Assembly: GCA_023415575.1 (NCBI GenBank)
Contig: JAEZKF010000023.1
Span: 1-21,223, forward strand
Length of the DNA stretch: 21,223 bases
Source of the DNA: Bacillota bacterium
GTDB lineage: Bacteria; Bacillota; Clostridia; Oscillospirales; Ruminococcaceae
Reading direction: 5' to 3'
Shown here: one piece after another, positions 14,683 to 21,223 of the stretch
How the letters are laid out: each line of letters opens with the position of its first letter
Position numbering within the stretch: position 1 is the stretch's first letter
Made by a program: the position numbers and the translations under genes
The notes under the pieces: model-generated
Database searches by the model: none
Told to the model about the DNA's origin: nothing
Seen by the model: only the letters and a program-made list of their open reading frames with translations

Positions 14683-16446
14683 TCATTTATTGGGGATGCA
14701 CACCGTGATGGTCGTGTCGTCTTGTACATTCAGCGTAATGGTCGCTTCGTCCTCATACATGAGCTTTAGGCGGGCTGCGAGGTTTGCAAGTCCTGACCCT
14801 GTGCCGATGCCGATAACCGGAGAATGAATCTGCCGGTTCATTTCCTCCTGCTTTGCAGGGCTTGGGATAGGGGCGTTATCGCTTACCACAATGTAGATGA
14901 TATCCCCCTGCGCGCGGACATGGATGCTGATAAAGATATCCCCTAGGTCGCCCGATTCCTCCGTGCGTTGCAGGGCATTCTCGGCAAGCGAATACAGGCA
15001 CAGCTTGGGTATCATAAGCTCCGCCGCCTGATCATCGCAGCTTACGCGGTAATCAAACCGGTCGAAGGTCTGGGTCTTAATCAGGTGGAGGTAGTTATCG
15101 GTAAAGAGCACCTCATTCTCTACCCGCTCAAAGTCATCGGTATTCTTGGTATAGTCCAAAAGATTGATGATATTATCGGTCAGCTGCGCGAGCCTGCTGT
15201 GGCCGCGGCGGGCGGAAAGGTTAGAGAAGGCAAGCAGGGTATGACCGATGATGCCGGGGGTTACCTGCGCCTCTAAGCCGGAGAGCAGGGCGCTGTCGCG
15301 TTCCTGCAAGACCAGCTTGTTTTGCCCCTCCAAATACCGCACCTTTGCCGAGAGCTCATCAAACTGCTGGGATAGCATCAGAATCTCCGCGCTGCCCCCA
15401 ATCCGCTTGAGGACCTTTGGCATGCGGTCAGCCTTGCCGTTCTTGCCGCTGACCTTGTCTGAGAGGGCATAGAGCGGCATGGTCAACAACCGAGCCGATA
15501 TAAAGATTAAAAATAGCTTGAGCAAGGCCGCTATAATTGCAAGCGCAATCAGGTCATTGCGCAGCTTGTATATCTGCGCATCAATAATCGATTTGGGGAA
15601 GAGCATTGCCAAACGCCAGCCGTGACCCTTTGAGGTGTCGGCAATCATGAGGTAGGAAACCCCGTTTATCTCCACTAAGGGGCTTTGGCCCGAGAGCGCG
15701 CGGGCAAGTTCCGGGCTTATATGAACAAGTTTTTCGCTGTTTAGCACATCGCGGTTACTGGAATAGAAAAGGCGGTTGTGTGAATTGAGCAGACAGAACT
15801 GGCCCGTTTCAAGCTGGCTTTGGTCGGAGAGGGATTGTATGTAGGATCGGTCCACCTCAAGTACCACAGCGGCAAGGGGCCTTCCGTCTGAAATATCGAT
15901 GATGATGCGGGTGATGGTGTATAGTCCGCCGTTTTTAGAGGGTGACACATACAAATAGGGCGCTTGCCGCACAGCTTCATCATACCCGGGAATCACGGTG
16001 GTGGGCGGGTTGTTTAAGACGCGCACGTTGGGGTATTCGGCGGTGATGGTATAGGACTTGCCGACCGTGAGCATATACACCGTATAGGAGGCGATGTCGC
16101 TGCGGGAGTAAAAGATGTTGCGCAATAGGCTTTTGACGTAAACCTCCTCATCGTAGCCAAAGGAGGAGGGAGAGGTCAGGTACTGGATAAAGTTATCGTC
16201 GTTGCGGATGGAAAGCGAATAGGTGAGAAGTGTGTCGTAATAGGAATCAAGGTCATTGAGGGTCATCTGTAATACTGCTCTGTTAGATGTGCTGAAGGTA
16301 TCCTGAATCATCGTAATAGACCGATGGACGGTGAAGGAGACAAGCAGCACAAGAATAAGTGCTGTAGACAATGCAATGGCTGCGGTGAGCTTGATGGCCA
16401 GCGTGAGCCTGCCAAACCACTGCCGAATTGTTTTTATCAAACTCAT
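14683..16446 (-). CDS. YesM-like sensor histidine kinase homologue lacking the phospho-acceptor histidine
   Basis: This 587-aa membrane protein has TM1 (about 17-40), a large Cache-like ectodomain (about 41-297), TM2 (about 298-320), a linker/HAMP region and a His_kinase (PF06580) plus HATPase module. The family motif QINPHFLYNTL reads here Q394-VTPGIIGHTL: the phosphorylated His is Gly398, Phe is Ile, and the following Asn is His402. The ATP-binding N box keeps E489-N490 (LAENAL), but the next box is DNAPIP (523-528) instead of DNGxG. The last glycine box (GIGTGSGLANLAARL, 546-560) is recognisable. It is therefore probably a pseudokinase that still folds and perhaps binds nucleotide. A GGAGGG site supports the start. 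The gene is divergent from a binding-protein gene, as in yesM-type sugar loci, but no yesN-type regulator is present. Confidence 0.88.
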   Translation of the reverse strand: MSLIKTIRQWFGRLTLAIKLTAAIALSTALILVLLVSFTVHRSITMIQDTFSTSNRAVLQMTLNDLDSYYDTLLTYSLSIRNDDNFIQYLTSPSSFGYDEEVYVKSLLRNIFYSRSDIASYTVYMLTVGKSYTITAEYPNVRVLNNPPTTVIPGYDEAVRQAPYLYVSPSKNGGLYTITRIIIDISDGRPLAAVVLEVDRSYIQSLSDQSQLETGQFCLLNSHNRLFYSSNRDVLNSEKLVHISPELARALSGQSPLVEINGVSYLMIADTSKGHGWRLAMLFPKSIIDAQIYKLRNDLIALAIIAALLKLFLIFISARLLTMPLYALSDKVSGKNGKADRMPKVLKRIGGSAEILMLSQQFDELSAKVRYLEGQNKLVLQERDSALLSGLEAQVTPGIIGHTLLAFSNLSARRGHSRLAQLTDNIINLLDYTKNTDDFERVENEVLFTDNYLHLIKTQTFDRFDYRVSCDDQAAELMIPKLCLYSLAENALQRTEESGDLGDIFISIHVRAQGDIIYIVVSDNAPIPSPAKQEEMNRQIHSPVIGIGTGSGLANLAARLKLMYEDEATITLNVQDDTTITVCIPNK

Positions 16447-16527
16447 ATATAACTCACCCTCCCGTCAGCCCGAACGTCAACAAAAAAAGCCTAGAAAATC
16501 TTATGCTGCCAACTGTTTATTCCTTAT

Positions 16528-16556
16528 TTGACATTATATCATAAAAAGAATAAAAT
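16528..16556 (+). promoter_or_regulatory. Promoter of the second solute-binding protein gene
   Basis: TTGACA (16528-16533), a 17-bp spacer and TAAAAT (16551-16556), giving a leader of about 90 nt. Confidence 0.7.
16533..16541 (-). promoter_or_regulatory. Extended -10 promoter of the YesM-like gene
   Basis: Minus strand TGATATAAT: a perfect TATAAT (plus coordinates 16533-16538) with an upstream TG. No good -35 box. It overlaps the -35 box of the divergent promoter, so the two promoters may exclude each other. Confidence 0.5.
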
Positions 16557-16654
16557 GCGGAAACTAATTTACAAAAAATGAGTTAGCGGGTATACTGAAA
16601 ATCTAAGGAGTATGGTAAAAAGCAGGTCATTTGTTTTAAGAAAGGAAGGATGGT

Positions 16655-17992
16655 ATGAAACAGTTTATACGCTGCAAAGCAGGGTTATTTACGGTTTGCC
16701 TTGTAGTTATCATGGCTATTTGCATATCCGGCTGCATGCCATCCTGGCAGGTTAGTTCGCAGCAAGACGGGGATGATTCGCAGCCTCAAACAAAGACACT
16801 GACCTTTATGCTCAACAGCCCCGAGATGACCGAGGAGTATAACGAACTGGTACAGGCCTATTCTCGGCATCGCAGCGACATTGTCATTGATATGGAGATT
16901 CGCCAGAATGACTATATCCAGGTGCTAAAGACCAAGATTAACGCTGGCACAGTACCCGACCTCTTTTTAACCAGTGCCTACAATGACAATAAGGTGTATA
17001 AGAACTATGTCTACAATCTTGCAAACGAGGATTTTATCAAAGAGATAGAGCCTGCCATGCTCGCTGGCGTAACCGTAGGAGACTCCGTAACGGGTGTTCC
17101 GCTATTAGTACAGTCACACTCCTTTATCTACAACAAAAAGCTCTTTGAACAGGCGGGCATAAAGAGCCTGCCAACAACGCTTGACGAATACGAAGCGGTA
17201 TGCAGGCAGCTGAAAGCGGCTGGCATCACGCCCTTTTCCACCGGCTTTGCCGATTGGTGGGTACTGCCGCAGATCTTTTACCCCTCCTCTAGCGACATTG
17301 CGGGCGGAGACTACGGGGCCTTTTTTGCGGGTATAAAGTCCGGCAGCAAGTCGGTATATGACTTTGAGGAGATTTCCTTTGCACTTGATGTGCTTGACTT
17401 AATTACCCGCTACGGGGGCGATGCCCCGATGCAGGGGGGCTTTGACCAGCAGTGTCAGGACTTTGCAGCCGGCAAGGTGGCCATTATCCATCAGGGCATT
17501 TGGGCAGAGCAGACCATCTTAGACCTTGCCCCCGACATCGAGCTTGGCTACCTATATGCGCCGCGCAGGGACGGCAAAGGCGTCATTGCCGTGGATTCCA
17601 ACCTGACCTTCCGCGTATATAAGGATTCTGAAATGCTTGATGAGACGCTCGCGTTCCTCGATTGGCTGTTTACCTCGGAGTACGGCAGGTCGTGGATTCC
17701 CGAGCGGGTAAAGCAGATTTCGCCGCTCATCGATGCCAAGATGCCCGATACCCAGCTGTCGGTCGAGACAGGCAAGGCCATATGCGAGAAGAAAACCAGC
17801 CCGTGGTGGATATTCTCAGGGCCGGAAAACATCGAGCAGCCGCTCGGCATAGCCCTGCAGGACTATGTTGCAGGCAGAAGCACCCGCGCAGAGACCCTCC
17901 GGCAGCTAAACCGCCTGTTCGGCGGCAACGGGGCGGCTGCTCCGACCGAAAGTGCCCTGCAAAAGGCCGAGAGCGAAGAAGCAGACAGTTAA
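16655..17992 (+). CDS. Sugar-type extracellular solute-binding lipoprotein without permease
   Basis: This 445-aa lipoprotein belongs to ABC binding-protein family 1. The signal peptide ends at lipobox ISGC with C27 lipidated, followed by a Ser/Gln/Asp-rich linker. The mature domain shows typical text: TLTFMLNSPEM, a YIQVLKTKINAGTVPDLFLT strand-helix-strand, GVPLLVQSHSFIYNKKLFEQ, and FAAGKVAIIHQGIWAEQ, a motif close to the family's G-x-A-A-M-x-x-x-G-x-W. These support a carbohydrate or related ligand. A GGAAGG site lies 6-7 nt before ATG 16655. No transmembrane or ATPase transport gene follows; a WYL regulator starts 32 nt downstream on the same strand and the YesM-like sensor is divergent. 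A role as ligand-presenting partner of that sensor is inference; feeding a distant transporter is equally possible. Confidence 0.88.
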   Translation: MKQFIRCKAGLFTVCLVVIMAICISGCMPSWQVSSQQDGDDSQPQTKTLTFMLNSPEMTEEYNELVQAYSRHRSDIVIDMEIRQNDYIQVLKTKINAGTVPDLFLTSAYNDNKVYKNYVYNLANEDFIKEIEPAMLAGVTVGDSVTGVPLLVQSHSFIYNKKLFEQAGIKSLPTTLDEYEAVCRQLKAAGITPFSTGFADWWVLPQIFYPSSSDIAGGDYGAFFAGIKSGSKSVYDFEEISFALDVLDLITRYGGDAPMQGGFDQQCQDFAAGKVAIIHQGIWAEQTILDLAPDIELGYLYAPRRDGKGVIAVDSNLTFRVYKDSEMLDETLAFLDWLFTSEYGRSWIPERVKQISPLIDAKMPDTQLSVETGKAICEKKTSPWWIFSGPENIEQPLGIALQDYVAGRSTRAETLRQLNRLFGGNGAAAPTESALQKAESEEADS

Positions 17993-18024
17993 CCGCAATC
18001 CCCTTACTAAAGGAGGAAGACGCC

Positions 18025-18933
18025 GTGCAGATGAGGCGGCTGTTTGAGATGGTATACCTTTTGATGGAGCGCGGCAGCGTCACGGCAAAGGAGTTCTCCG
18101 AGCGGTTTGAGGTTTCGGTGCGCACGGTTTACCGCGACGTCGATATCCTCAGCAGTGCCGGTATCCCCATTTACGCATCAAGGGGAAGGGGCGGGGGCAT
18201 CCGCCTTTTGCAGGACTTTGTGCTCGACCGTTCGCTTCTCTCAAGGGAGGAGCAGGAGGATATCCTCGCCTGCTTAGAAGGGGCGGGCGCACTCGATGCC
18301 GTAAATGCCGAGCCGGTGCTCACTAAGCTCGCCGCCTTGTTTGGCAAAAAGCGCATAAGGTGGCTTGACATGGACTTCACCCACTGGGGCGGTCAGGAGC
18401 ATGACCGCAGCCGGTTTGAACTGCTCAAGCACGCCATACTAGAAAGGCGGGTTATTGCCTTTGATTACTACAACACTAGCGGCGAGAAAAGCCACCGAAC
18501 CGTAGAGCCGCTCCGACTCTTGTTCAAAGGACAGGGGTGGTATCTGCTGGCCTACTGCCGCACACGCGGCGCACTGCGGCTGTTTAAGTTGGGCAGGCTT
18601 AAAAACCCGGAGCTTACCGAGCAGACATTTGACCGCACCTACACCGAGCCGGTTTACGCAGATCAGGAAGGCATACCGGTCAAGATGATAAACCTGCGCA
18701 TGAGAATGGATGAACGCCTTGCCTTTCGGGTGTACGATGAGTTTGAGGAGGACCAGATACATAAAAACAGAGACGGCAGCTTTACGGTAACGGCCTCCAT
18801 GCCCGAGGGAGACTGGACGCTCGGCTACCTGCTCTCCTACGGCAGCGGTGCGACCATCCTTGAGCCGGAGGATTTTCGTAAGCAGATGGCCGCTACCCTG
18901 CGCGCCATGCTTGCCAAGTACGAAACCGAATAG
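18025..18933 (+). CDS. YafY-type transcriptional regulator with HTH_11 and WYL domains
   Basis: This 302-aa DNA-binding regulator has an N-terminal winged helix of the DeoR/HTH_11 type (about 1-60: RLFEMVYLLMERGSVTAKEF, SVRTVYRDVDIL, SSAGIPIYASRGRGGGIRLL) and, from about residue 140, a WYL ligand-sensing domain in which the motif reads GWYLLAYC and is followed by the basic GALRLFKLGRLKNPEL strand. WYL domains are thought to bind small or nucleic-acid ligands. GTG 18025 was chosen because AAAGGAGG lies 8 nt upstream; a long upstream extension in the same frame runs through the preceding gene and is not credible. It is probably co-transcribed with the binding-protein gene (32-nt gap). A TGACA/TGTCA dyad begins 3 nt after the stop codon and may be its operator. 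Confidence 0.9.
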   Translation: MQMRRLFEMVYLLMERGSVTAKEFSERFEVSVRTVYRDVDILSSAGIPIYASRGRGGGIRLLQDFVLDRSLLSREEQEDILACLEGAGALDAVNAEPVLTKLAALFGKKRIRWLDMDFTHWGGQEHDRSRFELLKHAILERRVIAFDYYNTSGEKSHRTVEPLRLLFKGQGWYLLAYCRTRGALRLFKLGRLKNPELTEQTFDRTYTEPVYADQEGIPVKMINLRMRMDERLAFRVYDEFEEDQIHKNRDGSFTVTASMPEGDWTLGYLLSYGSGATILEPEDFRKQMAATLRAMLAKYETE

Positions 18934-18935
18934 AA

Positions 18936-18952
18936 ATGACACGCCCTGTCAT
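18936..18952. promoter_or_regulatory. 17-bp dyad, candidate WYL regulator operator
   Basis: ATGACA-CGCCC-TGTCAT: perfect 6-bp half-sites spaced by 5 bp, in the 67-bp gap between the WYL gene and the Fpg/Nei-like gene. No unambiguous promoter hexamers are visible in this gap, although TGTGATAAG at 18959-18967 could be an extended -10. Confidence 0.5.
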
Positions 18953-19000
18953 ATTTCATGTGATAAGTTTAGGTCATCAATAAGAAAGGGCGAATGGAAA

Positions 19001-19833
19001 ATGCTTGAGCTACCCGAGACAATGACCCTGTCAAAACAGATTGCAAAGACCTTTCGCGGCAAGACAATTACAAGGGTAATCGCCAATAAAAGCCCGCACG
19101 CCATGGCGTGGTTTACGGGCGACCCGCAGTCCTATGCCGTGATGCTGGAAGGAAAGCGGCTTGAATATACAGTTGCGGTAGGCGGCTTTGTAAAGGCTAT
19201 GTGCGGTACGACTGCCATCACCTTTCAGGATGGCATTGGTCTGCGAGCGTATAGCCGGGCAAGCCCGAGCCAGACCGCCACCAGCTGTATCTGCAGTTTG
19301 ACGACGGCAGCGCACTTGCGGCCATGGTGCGGATGTACGGTGGTATAGGCGTATTTGAGGAGGGCACCAATCAAAATCCCTACTACCTCACCGCCTGCGA
19401 AAAGCCCTCACCGCTTACCGATGCCTTTACCGAACAGTATTTTGCCTCGCTGTTTGACTACAAGGGCTTTGCAAAGCACTCTGCCAAGGCTTTTCTGGCA
19501 ACCGAGCAGCGCATACCGGGGCTGGGCAACGGCGTGCTGCAGGACATCCTGTGGCGGGCAAAAATCCACCCCAAGCGCAAGATGGGTACCCTGTCCGACG
19601 CCCAGCTTTCGGAGCTTTATCAGGCGGTCAGAGAGGTTTTGGCGCGCATGACCGAGGCAGGCGGGCGCGACACCGAGCGCGACCTGTTCGGCAACCCGGG
19701 CGGGTATAAGACCGCCCTGAGCGCAAATACCGTGGGCACCTACTGCCCGGACTGCGGAGAAAACATCAAAAAGGAGGCCTACCTCGGCGGCAGCATCTAT
19801 TACTGCGAGGGTTGCCAAGAGAAATCAGTGTAA
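19001..19833 (+). pseudogene. Fpg/Nei-family DNA glycosylase homologue, broken by a one-base frameshift
   Basis: Fpg/Nei enzymes excise oxidised bases and cut the abasic site. Here the first 85 codons (from ATG 19001; AAAGGG upstream) read MLELPETMTLSKQIAKTFRG, then IANKSPHAMAWFTGDPQSYAVML up to LRAYS. They then run into a non-family frame that ends at 19348. From 19255 the other frame continues the family sequence: PGKPEPDRHQLYLQFDDGSAL, MYGGIGVFEEGTNQNPYYL, the H2TH region RIPGLGNGVLQDILW with RAKIHPKRKM, and a zinc finger (CPDC near the C-terminus, then CEGC). Restoring one C in the GCCGGG at 19254-19259 gives one protein of 277 aa, normal for the family. Also odd: residue 2 is Leu, whereas active Fpg and Nei have Pro2 as nucleophile. 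It may be a true mutation or a sequencing error. Confidence 0.85.
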
Positions 19834-19834
19834 T

Positions 19835-19897
19835 TTCCATGCACGGATTGTACGGTTTTAAGCCACTATAACAGTACAAGGGAAAACGCCCATGGAA
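19835..19897. repeat. Nested inverted repeats in the gap after the glycosylase gene
   Basis: TTCCATG (19835-19841) pairs with CATGGAA (19891-19897), and inside it TTGTAC (19848-19853) pairs with GTACAA (19874-19879). No U-tract follows. It could be a weak structured element; the meaning is unclear. Confidence 0.4.
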
Positions 19898-19993
19898 CAA
19901 GGCGTGCAGGTGCTCATACTTTGCCCCAAAAACGAGCAAGCTATAACGAACCAAAAGACCGTATAATGTTACATGGAAGGGATTGTCACACAA

Positions 19994-20653
19994 ATGAAAA
20001 AGCGATTGCTGCTCTTGCTTTTACCCCTGCTGCTTTTTGGGTGTGCAAGGCAGGAGGTTTACCAATTCACCGGCGTGGTAGAAGAGGTTTACGAAAACAG
20101 CATATTTGTCACCAGCGATGACCCAATCGTTGGCGACCGCGCATCGGTCGGCTTTGCAAAGGATATGAAGCCTTTGAATTTTGATTTAGCCGTCGGGCAG
20201 ACGCTCACGATTACGATTCTGCCCGATATTCGCGAAAGCTACCCTGTGCAGGTGACGGCGGTCAAGATTGAGCTTATCGCTGATAAACCTGCTGCCAATG
20301 TTGAGGAGATACCAAAGGAATCGATGGATACAGAAAAAGGATTTGAAACCATCTCGCCTGAAGAGGCAAAGGGCCTTATGGACAGCAACACTGATTGCAT
20401 CGTACTCGATGTAAGAGCTGCCGATGAGTATGCGCAAGGGCATATCCCGGGCGCTGTACTGCTGCCGGATAATGAGATAGCCTCGCGTGCGCAGGAGGTT
20501 TTACAGGACAAGGATGCCCTGATTCTCGTCTACTGCCGCAGCGGCAGACGCAGCGCGCTTGCAGCAGCTCAGCTTGCAGAGCTTGGATACACGCAGATCA
20601 AGAACTTTGGCGGAATCATAAACTGGCCGTATGAAATCACAAGCGAGCAATAA
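19994..20653 (+). CDS. Rhodanese-domain lipoprotein
   Basis: This 219-aa lipoprotein has the signal MKKRLLLLLLPLLL with lipobox LFGC (C17 lipidated). A small beta-rich domain (about 21-95: YQFTGVVEEVYENSIFVT, VGFAKDM, VGQTLTITILPDIRESYP) resembles DUF3221/OB-like domains of other Firmicutes lipoproteins. The C-terminal rhodanese domain (about 115-215) has VLDVRAADEYAQGHIPGAV and the active-site loop YCRSGRRS with catalytic C181, so sulfur transfer or thiol chemistry at the outer face of the membrane is plausible. The ATG at 19994 fits the GGAAGGGA site at 19975-19982 and gives a normal signal peptide; an in-frame ATG at 19973 lies before that site. A TATAAT at 19962-19967 has no good -35 box. 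A YccF gene follows after 42 nt. Confidence 0.87.
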   Translation: MKKRLLLLLLPLLLFGCARQEVYQFTGVVEEVYENSIFVTSDDPIVGDRASVGFAKDMKPLNFDLAVGQTLTITILPDIRESYPVQVTAVKIELIADKPAANVEEIPKESMDTEKGFETISPEEAKGLMDSNTDCIVLDVRAADEYAQGHIPGAVLLPDNEIASRAQEVLQDKDALILVYCRSGRRSALAAAQLAELGYTQIKNFGGIINWPYEITSEQ

Positions 20654-20695
20654 GTAATACAATGGACTATAATGAGACAGAAGGAATGATGGACA

Positions 20696-21055
20696 ATGGG
20701 TTGTATCGGCAATGTTTTGTGGTTTCTGTGTGGCGGCGTGTGGCTCGGCCTTGGCTGGGCGTTACAGGGCATCTTGTGGTGCCTGACCATAGTCGGCATC
20801 CCGATAGGGGTGCAGTGCTTTAAGTATGCAGGCCTTGCCTTTTTCCCGTTCGGCAAGGAGGTTCAATATGGCGGCGGCGCGGTTTCACTGCTGCTTAACA
20901 TCATTTGGCTGATTGTGGGCGGCATCCCGCTTGCTGCAGAGGCGGCACTCATTGGCTGTATTCTGTGTATCACCATCATCGGTATCCCCTTTGCAAAGCA
21001 GTGCTTTAAGCTTGCAAAGCTTGCCCTTATGCCGTTCGGCGCAACGGTAGTATAG
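20696..21055 (+). CDS. yccF: YccF-family inner membrane protein
   Basis: This 119-aa membrane protein is built of two similar halves, as typical for YccF (DUF307). Each has a hydrophobic stretch leading to a TIxGIPxxxQCFKxAxLxxxPFG motif: residues about 32-53 (TIVGIPIGVQCFKYAGLAFF, then PFG) and about 92-114 (TIIGIPFAKQCFKLAKLALM, then PFG). NVLWFLCGGVW near the N-terminus and NIIWLIVGG in the middle are also family-like. The function is unknown. AAGGAA (20681-20686) lies 9 nt before ATG 20696; nearby ATGs at 20686 and 20689 are out of frame. It is probably in an operon with the rhodanese lipoprotein gene, and a hairpin terminator follows. Confidence 0.93.
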   Translation: MGCIGNVLWFLCGGVWLGLGWALQGILWCLTIVGIPIGVQCFKYAGLAFFPFGKEVQYGGGAVSLLLNIIWLIVGGIPLAAEAALIGCILCITIIGIPFAKQCFKLAKLALMPFGATVV

Positions 21056-21067
21056 ACAGAGTAATAT

Positions 21068-21105
21068 CAACCGCCGCGGTGTATCCTACCGCGGCGGTTG
21101 TTGTA
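21068..21105 (+). terminator. Terminator hairpin after yccF
   Basis: A perfect 13-bp stem (CAACCGCCGCGGT 21068-21080 with ACCGCGGCGGTTG 21088-21100) has a 7-nt loop, then TTGTAT. The U-tract is short but the stem is very GC-rich. Confidence 0.75.
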
Positions 21106-21112
21106 TACCGAA

Positions 21113-21223
21113 AACCACGCGTTAGACGCGTGGTTCAAAAGAGCTTAAGCGATAAGGAAGAAATAAAAACTCCTTTTGCTAAAATAGAGAAGCGGTTTGC
21201 CAACTGACATCTCTAAAGCAAAA
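21113..21223. mobile_element. Possible left end of an IS200/IS605-type element running off the window
   Basis: A compact hairpin AACCACGCG-TTAGA-CGCGTGGTT (21113-21135) is followed by TTCAAAAGAGC. About 40 nt further on, a second inverted repeat reaches the last base: TTTTGCT (21174-21180) with AGCAAAA (21217-21223), and inside it TAGAGA (21185-21190) with TCTCTA (21210-21215). Subterminal hairpins of this sort close to one another, without terminal inverted repeats, are a feature of IS200/IS605 ends. No transposase coding sequence is inside the window, so the call rests only on structure. Confidence 0.35.

Noticed and set aside
17662..18024. A 121-codon N-terminal extension of the WYL regulator frame.
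   Set aside because: It lies inside the binding-protein gene in another frame, its composition is Arg-rich and unnatural, and a strong ribosome site marks GTG 18025 as the start.
19250..19270. Programmed ribosomal frameshifting in the Fpg/Nei-like gene.
   Set aside because: There is no X-XXY-YYZ slippery heptamer, no adjacent pseudoknot and no known precedent in the family; a one-base deletion or sequencing error is simpler.
20668..20673. A TATAAT upstream of yccF, considered as a separate promoter.
   Set aside because: There is no -35 match at 16-18 bp, and the short gap to the rhodanese gene favours co-transcription.

Overview
The window reads as chromosomal DNA of a low-to-moderate GC Gram-positive, most likely a Clostridia member (Oscillospiraceae-like; this placement is inference). 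The grounds are strong AGGAGG-type ribosome binding sites, sigma-A promoters with 17-18 bp spacers, many lipobox lipoproteins, a YesM-like sensor protein, an orphan LytTR regulator and a TM287/TM288-type heterodimeric exporter. No phage, CRISPR or conjugation genes are visible.

Layout. 1-175: a 5S rRNA, the end of an rRNA operon, with its terminator. 206-4033: ridA (minus), an orphan solute-binding lipoprotein (plus), a DUF4870-like membrane protein and a two-TM sensor-like protein (both minus), and a stand-alone Smr protein (plus). The last two are divergent, and their promoters face each other. 4230-6164: a methyl-accepting chemotaxis protein. 6165-7520: a gene-poor stretch with one doubtful small membrane-anchor ORF and a concentration of inverted and direct repeats. 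7521-9227: a phosphate transport pair, Pit plus a DUF47 PhoU-like partner. 9561-10274: an orphan LytTR response regulator. 10451-14632: a MarR regulator translationally overlapping two ABC half-transporters, with a dyad at the predicted transcription start. 14683-18933: a YesM-like sensor protein that has lost its phospho-acceptor histidine, divergent from a sugar-type solute-binding lipoprotein that is followed after 32 nt by a WYL regulator. 18936-19833: a TGACA/TGTCA dyad, then an Fpg/Nei-like gene with a one-base frameshift. 19994-21055: a rhodanese lipoprotein and a YccF membrane protein. 21068-21223: a terminator, then two further inverted repeats that may be the end of an IS200/IS605-type element lying mostly beyond the window.

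How they work together. Pit and its DUF47 partner form a phosphate uptake unit. MarR plus the exporter look like an autoregulated efflux operon. The most unusual part is the 14.7-19.8 kb block: a degenerate sensor kinase, a binding protein without permease, a WYL regulator instead of the usual AraC-type response regulator, and a Fpg/Nei homologue without the catalytic N-terminal proline. Two of the three small-molecule-sensing modules (822-2231, 16655-17992) are binding proteins with no transporter nearby, and 2746-3552 is a sensor-like domain with no output domain.
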